This document shows positions 1 through 5,350 of a DNA stretch of 7,294 bases, piece after piece; the stretch's first letter is position 1; each line of letters opens with the position of its first letter. A model generated the notes under the pieces. That model was given only the letters and a program-made list of their open reading frames with translations, did no database searches and was not told where the DNA came from. Position numbers and translations under genes: made by a program. The stretch comes from Solirubrobacterales bacterium (GTDB lineage Bacteria > Actinomycetota > Thermoleophilia > Solirubrobacterales > Solirubrobacteraceae), in assembly GCA_019240015.1 (NCBI GenBank), contig JAFAZB010000229.1:1-7294 (forward strand), given 5' to 3'.

Positions 1-441
1 ATCGGGGTTGACGTCGACGATCTCGCCGTCGAAGTCCGAGAGCGGGCCGCTCGTCACCTTGACCGACTCGCCGAGCGAGTACTCGATCGTCGTGCGCGCG
101 CGCTCGCCGCCTGCCGTCTGGCCCGTCTTCAGGATGCGGTCGACCTCCGCCTGCGAGAGGGGCTGCGGCTTCGAGCCGACGAACCCGGTCACGCCCGGCG
201 TGTTCTTGACGACCGTCCAGGCCTCGTCGTTCAGATCCATGTTCACGAGCACGTAGCCCGGCAGGACGCGCTTCTCGGCCTGCACCTTCTGCCCGTCCTT
301 CGTCTCGATCACCTGCTCGGTGGGGACGACGACGCGCCGGAAGCGCTGCCGCTGCCCCATCGACTCGATGCGGTGCTCGAGGTTGGCCTTGACCTTGTTC
401 TCGTGGCCCGAGTAGGTGTTGACGACGTACCAGCGGAACAT
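1..441 (-). CDS. nusG: Transcription termination/antitermination protein NusG (3' end cut by window)
   Basis: The 147 visible residues begin MFRWYVVNTYSGHENKVK, the classic NusG N-terminal (NGN) domain opening, followed by VLPGYVLVNM and NTPGVTGFVG, the usual NGN core signatures. The tail, SLGESVKVTSGPLSDFDGEIVDV, is the start of the KOW domain, which continues outside the window. NusG binds RNA polymerase, affects pausing and Rho-dependent termination, and can link polymerase to the ribosome. The ATG at 441 has a GGAG Shine-Dalgarno at 447-450 with 5-base spacing, and lies 21 bases after the secE stop, so it is co-transcribed with rpmG and secE. Unlike NusG of Streptomyces and mycobacteria, which carry N-terminal extensions, this one starts directly at the NGN domain. 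Identification is secure; only the C-terminus is missing. Confidence 0.97.
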   Translation of the reverse strand, partial: MFRWYVVNTYSGHENKVKANLEHRIESMGQRQRFRRVVVPTEQVIETKDGQKVQAEKRVLPGYVLVNMDLNDEAWTVVKNTPGVTGFVGSKPQPLSQAEVDRILKTGQTAGGERARTTIEYSLGESVKVTSGPLSDFDGEIVDVNPD

Positions 442-462
442 TCTCTCTCCGAGACTAAGGCG

Positions 463-1014
463 CTACTTCAGGATCAGGTTGACGAGCTTGGTGGCGAGCA
501 GGTCGGCCACGCCCAGGAACACGCCGGCGACGATCACAAACCCGATCACGACCCCCGTGGCCTGCATCACCTGCCGGCGATCCGGCCACTGTACCCGCTG
601 AAGCTCGCGCCAGCTTCCCTGTAGGAAGTCGATCAGCCGGTTGCCCGGCCGGACCCGACGCGCGGGGGCCAGATCGCCCGGCGCGGTGAGCTCCTGCCGC
701 ACTGCGCTCGCGCGTTCGCCATCGAACGGGCGCTCGCCGTCTGCTTGCTCTTCATCCTCGTCCTCCTCCTCGAGCTCGGAGGCGAACTGGATCATCCCGT
801 TCTCCTCCGGCTCCTCCACCGATTCGTCGATCAGCTCGGGGCGGCCGAGCGCCAGCTGGGCCTCGGCGAGCTCCACGTCGGGGGTGGCGTGGTCGAGCGC
901 ATCGGGCGCCTCGTCGACGCTCTCGGCCCGAGCCGTGGCCAGCCCGGGTCGCGATCCGGCTGCTCCCGGCGGGCGGCGGGTGCGCGCCTTGGCGCGTTTG
1001 CGGTTGCGGGCCAA
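463..1014 (-). CDS. secE: Preprotein translocase subunit SecE with long charged N-terminal extension
   Basis: This encodes 183 residues. The SecE domain is residues 126-183: an amphipathic helix with the conserved pattern ELQRVQWPDR, then one membrane segment at about 153-175. SecE clamps SecY in the SecYEG channel of the cytoplasmic membrane. Family members of the short type are usually about 60-100 residues. Here about 120 residues precede the domain: a basic head (RNRKRAKARTRR), then an acidic stretch (about 33-92) containing EEEDEDEE. The start is TTG at 1014, chosen because GGGAG lies 7 bases upstream (1022-1026) and the rpmG stop is 21 bases away. An internal ATG at residue 74 would give a shorter protein but has no such support. 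Its position between rpmG and nusG confirms the identity. Confidence 0.95.
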   Translation of the reverse strand: MARNRKRAKARTRRPPGAAGSRPGLATARAESVDEAPDALDHATPDVELAEAQLALGRPELIDESVEEPEENGMIQFASELEEEDEDEEQADGERPFDGERASAVRQELTAPGDLAPARRVRPGNRLIDFLQGSWRELQRVQWPDRRQVMQATGVVIGFVIVAGVFLGVADLLATKLVNLILK

Positions 1015-1021
1015 GCGGGTG

Positions 1022-1026
1022 CTCCC
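1022..1026 (-). promoter_or_regulatory. Ribosome binding site supporting the secE TTG start
   Basis: On the minus strand GGGAG sits 7 bases before the TTG codon at 1014, in the rpmG-secE gap. It is the main reason to accept the long N-terminal extension of SecE rather than an internal start. Confidence 0.6.
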
Positions 1027-1035
1027 GTCAGTGCC

Positions 1036-1200
1036 TCAGCGCGTCTCGCGGTGCGCGGTGTGCCTCCTGCACCAGCGGCAGTATTTGCGCAGCTGCAGTC
1101 GCTCGGGGTTGTTGCGCTTGCTCTTATTCGTTTGATAGTTCCGGCGCTTGCACTCTTCGCAGGCGAGAGTCGCGGCGATCCGGACGTCTCCACGGGCCAT
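1036..1200 (-). CDS. rpmG: 50S ribosomal protein L33
   Basis: This 54-residue protein begins MARGDVRIAATLACEECKRR, continues NYQTNKSKRNNPERLQLRKY and ends CRWCRRHTAHRETR. This is a full-length L33 of the zinc-binding type, with a CxxC pair at residues 14/17 and a second at 41/44. L33 belongs to the large ribosomal subunit near the E site. The ORF is too short to stand out by length but is unmistakable in sequence, and it lies at its usual place before secE and nusG. The ATG at 1200 has no clear Shine-Dalgarno, but no other start gives the canonical N-terminus. It is the first gene of the cluster, 102 bases downstream of the protease gene transcribed in the same direction. Confidence 0.97.
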   Translation of the reverse strand: MARGDVRIAATLACEECKRRNYQTNKSKRNNPERLQLRKYCRWCRRHTAHRETR

Positions 1201-1249
1201 GAGGCGATTAGGGTCGGGTGATGATCAACGAGCCGGCTGCCGAGCCACG

Positions 1250-1267
1250 GGCGTGAGAACACACGCC
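1250..1267 (-). other. Inverted repeat between protease gene and rpmG
   Basis: GGCGTG and CACGCC form perfect 6-base arms around a 6-base loop. No run of T follows on either strand, so it is not a typical intrinsic terminator. It could be a hairpin in the rpmG leader or a weak barrier between the protease transcript and the ribosomal/secretion cluster. Confidence 0.3.
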
Positions 1268-1284
1268 ACCCGGCGCCGCGAGCC

Positions 1285-1290
1285 AGTGTA
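1285..1290 (-). promoter_or_regulatory. Candidate -10 element for rpmG-secE-nusG
   Basis: On the minus strand TACACT occurs about 85 bases before the rpmG start. The best -35 candidate is a poor CTGAGC about 18 bases upstream, which falls inside the protease stop region. A promoter is expected here because housekeeping genes follow an unrelated gene, but the sequence evidence is weak. Confidence 0.25.
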
Positions 1291-1302
1291 GCGCCCTGGG
1301 GC

Positions 1303-2292
1303 TCATTCGCTCAGCTCTACCGGGCGCAGCTCCAGCTCGAGCAGGCGCTCGCCGCGGAGCACGCTGACCGGCAGCTGCCGCCCGATCGTCTCGCTGGTCA
1401 TCAGCCGTTGGACGTCGTCCACGGCCTCGATCGTCTCGCCCCCCAGGGCCACCACCAGGTCCTCGGCCCGCAGGCCGGCGCGCTGGGCCGGACTGTCCGG
1501 GGCCACCTCGACGATCTCAACCCCCGACGCGCGGCCCAGCTTCGCGCGACCGTGCGGGGGGAGCGGCCGGGGACCGCCGGCGATCCCGATATATGCCCGG
1601 CGGACTCGCCCGTCGCGCATCAGCGCGCCGACGATCCGGCGGGTCGGCCCGTTGATCGGCACCGCAAGACCCAATCCCACGCCGGCGACCGCGGTGTTGA
1701 TGCCCACCACGCGGGCGGCGCTGTCGACCAGCGCGCCGCCGGAGTTGCCCGGGTTGAGCGCCGCGTCGGTCTGGATCACGTTGTCGATGTAGCGCACCGT
1801 CCGGCCCGCGCGCGCTGGCAGCGAACGACCTAGCGCCGAGACCACGCCGGCGGTGACCGACCCCGCGAAGCCATGCGGGTTGCCGATCGCGACCACCAGC
1901 TGGCCGACGCGCAGCCGCTCGGCTTCACCGAGCCTCGCGGGCGACAAATCGCCACCGTCGACCCGTAGCACGGCGAGGTCCGAGAGGCGGTCGATGCCGA
2001 CCACCCGGAAGCTGAGCTCGCGCCCGTCGACGAATGTCGCCCGCCCGGCGCGCCCGGGCCCGGCGACCACGTGCGCCGAGGTGAGCAGAAAGCCGTCCGG
2101 CGTCAGCGCGACCGCGCTCCCCGCCCCAGCCGGCAACTGGCCCATGCGGCCGCGCCGCATCACCCGGAGGTTGGCCACCGAGGGCGCCAGGCGCTCCGCG
2201 ACGTCCACCACCACGCGGGAGTACGCGTCGAGGGCTTCGTGCTCCCGGCCGCGCTCGCCGAAATCCGACTCGTGCTCGAGGATCGTGCTCAT
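1303..2292 (-). CDS. HtrA/DegP-like trypsin-type serine protease with C-terminal PDZ domain
   Basis: This encodes 329 residues of the S1C (HtrA) type. The catalytic triad is visible: His74 in TSAHVV, Asp105 in SDLAVLRV and Ser184 in NPGNSGGAL. IQTDAALNPGNSGG is a textbook HtrA signature. A PDZ domain follows at about 234-325 (YIGIAGG, then SGVEIVEVAPDSPAQRAGLRAEDLVVALGGE), expected to bind hydrophobic C-termini or gate activity. There is no signal peptide or membrane segment, so as read the protein would be cytoplasmic, which is unusual for HtrA enzymes. The ATG at 2292 is 13 bases after the upstream protease stop; its Shine-Dalgarno is poor, and translational coupling may help. A longer open frame runs back into the upstream gene but lacks protease-like sequence and is rejected. 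Exact substrate unknown. Confidence 0.93.
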   Translation of the reverse strand: MSTILEHESDFGERGREHEALDAYSRVVVDVAERLAPSVANLRVMRRGRMGQLPAGAGSAVALTPDGFLLTSAHVVAGPGRAGRATFVDGRELSFRVVGIDRLSDLAVLRVDGGDLSPARLGEAERLRVGQLVVAIGNPHGFAGSVTAGVVSALGRSLPARAGRTVRYIDNVIQTDAALNPGNSGGALVDSAARVVGINTAVAGVGLGLAVPINGPTRRIVGALMRDGRVRRAYIGIAGGPRPLPPHGRAKLGRASGVEIVEVAPDSPAQRAGLRAEDLVVALGGETIEAVDDVQRLMTSETIGRQLPVSVLRGERLLELELRPVELSE

Positions 2293-2305
2293 CGCGCCGG
2301 CCGGC

Positions 2306-3193
2306 TCAGAGGTCGACCGTGACCGTGCGCTCCTCGGACCCACGGACCACCACCAGCTCGAGCCGGCCCCCCTCGCGAGCCGCGTCGAGCGCCTCGTAGA
2401 GCACGTCGACGCCCGACAGCTCCCGGCCGCCGGCCGCCACCAGCAGATCGCCCCGCTCGAGCCCGGCCCGCTCGGCGGCGCTGTCCTGCTCCACGCCACG
2501 GACCAGCACCCCCTCGCGCTCGGGCAGCCCGACTGCCCGCCGCAGCCGCCGCGCGACCCTCGGCGGGGCGATCGCGACGCCCAGCCGTCTGCGCTGGGGG
2601 GCCTCGCCGCGCGCCAGCGCCTGGACCCGCTGCTCGAGGCTCTCGTCGGCCGGGATCGCCAGGATCAGGCCGCCGTCGACCCGCACCGAGTTGATGCCGA
2701 GCAGGCGGCCGTCGAGGTCCACCAAGGGTCCGCCCGAAGAACCGCGCGGCAGCGGCGCCGTGTGCTCGATCGCGCCCGCGATCCGCCGCCCTCGAGGGCC
2801 GCGGAAGCTGCGCGCGGTCGAGGACACGAATCCAGGCGTGACTCGCAGGCCGCGCCCGCCGGGGTTTGCCAGCGCCAGGATCGCCTGGCCGATCGTCGCC
2901 TCGGTCTCCGCCGGGCGCCACGGCAGAGGCTCCACGCCGTCGGTTTGCGCCTCCAGCACCGCGAGGTCGAGGTCCGGGTCGGAGCCGGCCACGTGTCCGT
3001 TCACGCGCCGGCCCTCGGCGAAGGTCACCGTGACTTCGTCTTGCCGGAGATTGTGGGCGTTGGTCAGCACCCGATCGGGCGCGAACACGACGCCGGACCC
3101 CAGTCCCCACCCCCGTCCTAGTCCAACGACCGCGGGCCCGGCCCGGTCGGCCGTCTCCCTGATCGAGTTCTCCAGCTCTGAAAGCAGCGTCAT
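2306..3193 (-). CDS. Trypsin-like serine protease with C-terminal PDZ domain (divergent HtrA paralogue)
   Basis: This encodes 295 residues. The triad is His47 in LTNAHNL, Asp76 in DLDLAVLE and Ser153 in GSSGGP, so Asn of the common GNSGGP is replaced by Ser. The PDZ domain covers about 203-293 (EGVLVRGVEQDSAAERAGLERGDLLVAAGG). The protein begins MTLLSELENSIRETADRAGPAVVGLG with no signal peptide or membrane helix. The ATG at 3193 is chosen because AGAGGGAG lies 7 bases upstream; the open frame extends to 3487 but would overrun the divergent control region and the HxlR gene. It lies 13 bases from the next protease in the same direction, so the two likely form one operon, probably from an old duplication. 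Both have the His/Asp/Ser set, so both may be active. The divergent HxlR gene is a likely regulator. Confidence 0.92.
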   Translation of the reverse strand: MTLLSELENSIRETADRAGPAVVGLGRGWGLGSGVVFAPDRVLTNAHNLRQDEVTVTFAEGRRVNGHVAGSDPDLDLAVLEAQTDGVEPLPWRPAETEATIGQAILALANPGGRGLRVTPGFVSSTARSFRGPRGRRIAGAIEHTAPLPRGSSGGPLVDLDGRLLGINSVRVDGGLILAIPADESLEQRVQALARGEAPQRRRLGVAIAPPRVARRLRRAVGLPEREGVLVRGVEQDSAAERAGLERGDLLVAAGGRELSGVDVLYEALDAAREGGRLELVVVRGSEERTVTVDL

Positions 3194-3200
3194 CGCTCGT

Positions 3201-3208
3201 CTCCCTCT
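3201..3208 (-). promoter_or_regulatory. Strong ribosome binding site of the upstream protease gene
   Basis: AGAGGGAG on the minus strand is 7 bases before the ATG at 3193. It fixes that start against the much longer open frame, and it is the best Shine-Dalgarno in the window. Confidence 0.75.
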
Positions 3209-3222
3209 ATCAACATGGTCGC

Positions 3223-3282
3223 TCGCTACAAGCAAATGGTCTTTCGCTACACGCATGTTACTTGCTATTTGCAAGTCGCTAT
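3223..3282. repeat. Four short direct repeats in the divergent intergenic region
   Basis: The heptamer T(C/T)GCTA(C/T) occurs four times: TCGCTAC at 3223 and 3244, TTGCTAT at 3262, and TCGCTAT at 3276, with start-to-start spacings of 21, 18 and 14 bases. They fill the control region between the protease and HxlR genes. They may be half-sites for the regulator, or remnants of local duplication. Confidence 0.45.
3260..3276. promoter_or_regulatory. Perfect inverted repeat, likely HxlR operator
   Basis: ACTTGC-TATTT-GCAAGT has perfect 6-base arms around a 5-base centre, in an AT-rich patch of an otherwise very GC-rich region. Dimeric HxlR proteins typically bind such short palindromes between divergent genes. 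A related half-site, CAAGCAAAT, lies at about 3229-3237 in the opposite orientation to the ATTTGC arm. The repeat lies just upstream of the candidate HxlR -10 and contains a TTGCAA that could serve as a -35 for the protease direction, so binding here could control both. Confidence 0.55.
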
Positions 3283-3285
3283 CGT
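3280..3285 (+). promoter_or_regulatory. Candidate -10 element of a leaderless HxlR promoter
   Basis: TATCGT ends 8 bases before the ATG at 3294, and no Shine-Dalgarno precedes that ATG. This spacing suits a leaderless mRNA, which is common in Actinobacteria. No good -35 is visible. Confidence 0.3.
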
Positions 3286-3293
3286 AGCAGCCG

Positions 3294-3755
3294 ATGGATG
3301 CGCATACGATTCCGGCGCCGATGGCCGACGCTCGTGACGACCCCGCCGAGGGCTCAGCGCTCGCTGGGGCGCTGGCGGCGGTAGGCGACCGCTGGACGTT
3401 GCTGGTCGTAGCGGCCTTGCTCGAGCGCCCGCTGCGGTTCGGCGAGCTCCAGCAAGAGGTCGCCGGGATCGCGCCCAACGTGCTCACCCAGCGACTACGT
3501 CAGCTGGAGCGCAACGCGCTGCTGGTGGCGCGTCCCTACTCCGATCGTCCGCCGAGGTTCGTCTACGAGCTGAGCGCCTCGGGACGTGAGCTGGCGGGTG
3601 CGCTCAGGCTGCTCGCGGGCTGGGGCGCGCGACATGCGGAAGGGACCGCGCCCAGGCACGCCGTGTGCGGGACCCCGATGGAGGCCAGGTGGTGGTGCCC
3701 GACCTGCGAGCGCGCGGTGCTCGACGACGAGGGCGAGGAGCTGCACTTCGCCTAA
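3294..3755 (+). CDS. HxlR-family winged-helix transcriptional regulator
   Basis: This encodes 153 residues. The winged-helix DNA-binding domain covers about 22-110: VGDRWTLLVVAALLERPLRFGEL, then IAPNVLTQRLRQLERNALL (recognition helix region), then the wing around PPRFVYELSASG. This is the standard HxlR order. HxlR proteins are dimeric repressors or activators, often redox-responsive through an N-terminal Cys; here that position is Ser21. The C-terminal tail instead has HAVCGTP and CPTCE (Cys125, Cys135, Cys138), a possible small metal or redox site also seen in actinobacterial HxlR members. The start is ATG at 3294; ATG at residue 10 (3321) is an alternative. The gene is divergent from the protease pair and shares a palindrome-bearing region with it, so it probably regulates itself and the proteases. 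It might also be linked to the GAP genes 63 bases downstream. Confidence 0.92.
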   Translation: MDAHTIPAPMADARDDPAEGSALAGALAAVGDRWTLLVVAALLERPLRFGELQQEVAGIAPNVLTQRLRQLERNALLVARPYSDRPPRFVYELSASGRELAGALRLLAGWGARHAEGTAPRHAVCGTPMEARWWCPTCERAVLDDEGEELHFA

Positions 3756-3818
3756 CGCGCTGTCGGGCCTCCCGGGCTCGAGGTCGCGCTCGCCCCCCGC
3801 AGGCGAAACAATCACCGC

Positions 3819-4544
3819 GTGCTGCGTCTGATCGGTCTCGTCGTCTCGATCGGCATCGCCGATTCGCTGAACCCGACCACGATCGCCCCGGCGCTATACC
3901 TGGCCTCGGGCGAGCGGCCGCGCCGTAAGCTGGCCGAGTTCACGATCGCCGTGTTCGCCGTCTACCTGCTGGGCGGCGCGATCATCGCGCTGGGGCCGGG
4001 GCACCTGCTGTTCTCGTTGATCCCCCATCCTCGGCCGCGCCTTCGCTTCATCCTCGAGACCGCGGCGGGCGTGGTGATGCTGGTGGGCGCCGCGTTTCTG
4101 TGGGGGTACCGTGGCTGGCTGTCGGATCGCGAGATGCCGGACGTCGACCCCAAGGGCAAGTCGAGCGCGATCCTCGGCGCGACGATCACCGCCGTCGAGC
4201 TACCGACCGCGTTCCCCTACTTCGCCGCGATCGCGGCGATCGTCGGCTCCGGCCTGGGCACGGCCCGCCAGATCGTGCTGCTGGTGGTGTTCAACGCCTG
4301 CTTCGTGTTGCCGCTGGTGACGATTCTCGGCACGCTCACGCTCGCCGGCTCCCACGCGGAGCGGATCCTGACCGCCGGGCGCAATTGGCTGCAGGCGCAC
4401 TGGCCGGCGTTGCTCGCCGGCGTGGCGCTGCTGGCGGGCCTGTTCGTGACGCTCCTCGGCGTCACCGGGCTGACCGGCCGCGGTCACGGGCACCTCGGTC
4501 GTGTCGCCCGCCGCATCCACCGTCTGTTGCACCTGCACCCCTGA
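3819..4544 (+). CDS. GAP-family (Sap/LysE-superfamily-like) six-segment membrane protein, copy 1
   Basis: This encodes 241 residues. Hydrophobic segments lie at about 3-28, 41-61, 78-96, 117-143, 150-177 and 196-219, six in all, as in the LysE/CcdA-like transporter superfamily. The opening MLRLIGLVVSIGIADSLNP and the ELPTAFPYFAA motif in segment 4 match the group annotated as GAP family, related to mycobacterial Sap (sulfolipid-1-addressing protein, PF11139). Those proteins are linked to export of lipids or small molecules; the substrate here is unknown. The tail is basic and His-rich (RGHGHLGR and RRIHRLLHLHP). The start is GTG at 3819, matched by the ATG of copy 2 in the same position of an ungapped alignment; no good Shine-Dalgarno is present. 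It lies 63 bases after the HxlR gene and 84 bases before copy 2. Confidence 0.85.
   Translation: MLRLIGLVVSIGIADSLNPTTIAPALYLASGERPRRKLAEFTIAVFAVYLLGGAIIALGPGHLLFSLIPHPRPRLRFILETAAGVVMLVGAAFLWGYRGWLSDREMPDVDPKGKSSAILGATITAVELPTAFPYFAAIAAIVGSGLGTARQIVLLVVFNACFVLPLVTILGTLTLAGSHAERILTAGRNWLQAHWPALLAGVALLAGLFVTLLGVTGLTGRGHGHLGRVARRIHRLLHLHP
4203..4246 (+). repeat. 44-base exact repeat shared by the two GAP genes (copy A)
   Basis: These 44 bases are identical to 5023-5066. With the 45 bases before them (from 4158 and 4978) they form an 89-base block with only six differences, all synonymous. The block encodes 30 identical residues centred on the ELPTAFPYFAA motif. Confidence 0.85.
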
Positions 4545-4628
4545 GCCTCGACACGGGGTGGCCGGCGCCCCCGCGGGCCAATACCCGGCGGGCCGCATCC
4601 TTGGCGCTCGAACGGGAAAACTAACCGC

Positions 4629-5345
4629 ATGCTGCGGCTGATCGGCACCGTGATCGCGATCGGGCTCGCGGACTCACTCAATCCGTCGACGATCGCCCCC
4701 GCGCTCTACCTGGCGACCGAGCGGCGGGGGCGAATCCGGGTCGCCGAATTCACGGTCGCGGTGTTTACGGTCTCGTTGCTCGGCGGGATCGTGATCTCGC
4801 TCGGGCCAGGGCAGCTGATCCTCTCGCTGCTGCCACACGTCGGCCACCGATTCGGGCAGGTCACAGAGGTCGTTGCGGGCGTCGCGATGCTCGCGGCGGC
4901 GCCACTGTTGTGGCGCCATCGCGACCGCCTCTCCTCGCGCCCGCTGCCGGAGGTGAGCGCCGAGCGCAAGTCGAGTGCGATCCTCGGGGCGACGATCACG
5001 GCGGTGGAGCTGCCGACCGCGTTCCCCTACTTCGCCGCGATCGCGGCGATCGTCGGTGCCGACCTGGACCCGGCGCGACAGGTGGGTTTGCTCGTGCTGT
5101 TCAACCTGTGCTTCGTCCTGCCGCTGCTGGGCATCCTCGCCACGCTGGTGCTCGCAGGGGCCAACGCGCAGCGACCGCTCGCGGTCGGGAGGCAGTTTCT
5201 GCAGCGGCATTGGCCGAGGCTGCTGGCCCTCCTCGCGTTGCTCGCGGGCGCCTTCGTCGTGCTGCTCGGGGTGACGGGGCTGACGGGTGGGCGCGGTCGC
5301 TTTGGCCGCCTGATGCGACATGTTCACCACTTCTTGCACCCTTGA
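4629..5345 (+). CDS. GAP-family (Sap/LysE-superfamily-like) six-segment membrane protein, copy 2
   Basis: This encodes 238 residues and aligns without gaps to copy 1 over the first 220 positions, with about 145 identical by hand count (roughly 66 percent). It has the same six hydrophobic segments, MLRLIGTVIAIGLADSLNP opening and ELPTAFPYFAA motif. Residues 114-143 are identical in the two proteins. The loop between segments 3 and 4 (WRHRDRLSSRPLPEVSAERK) differs most, along with the short His-bearing tail (RHVHHFLHP). The start is ATG at 4629; the bases just before it (GAAAACTAACCGC) resemble those before copy 1. The hpt gene begins 5 bases after its stop, so the two are very probably co-transcribed. 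The two GAP proteins may form a hetero-oligomer or handle related substrates; the substrate cannot be told from sequence. Confidence 0.85.
   Translation: MLRLIGTVIAIGLADSLNPSTIAPALYLATERRGRIRVAEFTVAVFTVSLLGGIVISLGPGQLILSLLPHVGHRFGQVTEVVAGVAMLAAAPLLWRHRDRLSSRPLPEVSAERKSSAILGATITAVELPTAFPYFAAIAAIVGADLDPARQVGLLVLFNLCFVLPLLGILATLVLAGANAQRPLAVGRQFLQRHWPRLLALLALLAGAFVVLLGVTGLTGGRGRFGRLMRHVHHFLHP
5023..5066 (+). repeat. 44-base exact repeat shared by the two GAP genes (copy B)
   Basis: This is identical to 4203-4246, 820 bases upstream and in the same reading frame. See copy A for the wider 89-base block. Confidence 0.85.
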
Positions 5346-5350
5346 GCCCG

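Noticed and set aside
641..1135. Plus-strand open frame with a long poly-Ser run.
   Set aside because: The poly-Ser run is the antisense reading of the Glu/Asp-coding stretch of secE, and the frame spans both secE and rpmG.
1201..1302. A tRNA gene, often found near rpmG-secE-nusG.
   Set aside because: No cloverleaf pairing, T-loop GTTCRA-type sequence or acceptor arms could be found in this gap.
2293..2499. N-terminal extension of the downstream protease.
   Set aside because: The frame is open but runs through the 3' end of the upstream protease, reads as Ser/Arg/Trp-rich noise and has no signal peptide. ATG at 2292 begins the plausible protein.
2289..3110. Second minus-strand open frame of 273 codons inside the upstream protease region.
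   Set aside because: It is a low-complexity Arg/Gly/Ala frame shifted from the real protease frame, with no motif.
1853..3121. Long plus-strand open frame (422 codons) opposite the two protease genes.
   Set aside because: Its translation is Arg/Pro/Ser/Ala-rich with no recognisable domain, and it lies antisense to two genes with intact catalytic motifs. Such frames are common in high-GC DNA.
3223..3282. CRISPR-like array from the spaced heptamers.
   Set aside because: The repeats are 7 bases long and irregularly spaced with no leader or cas genes. Operator half-sites fit better.
3194..3487. N-terminal extension of the upstream protease, which might have held an export signal.
   Set aside because: It would consume the palindrome and repeats and lie antisense to the HxlR gene. 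A strong Shine-Dalgarno supports 3193.
4545..4628. Terminator or extra promoter between the two GAP genes.
   Set aside because: GC-rich partial repeats are present, but there is no clean stem and no T-run. Nothing firm enough to list.
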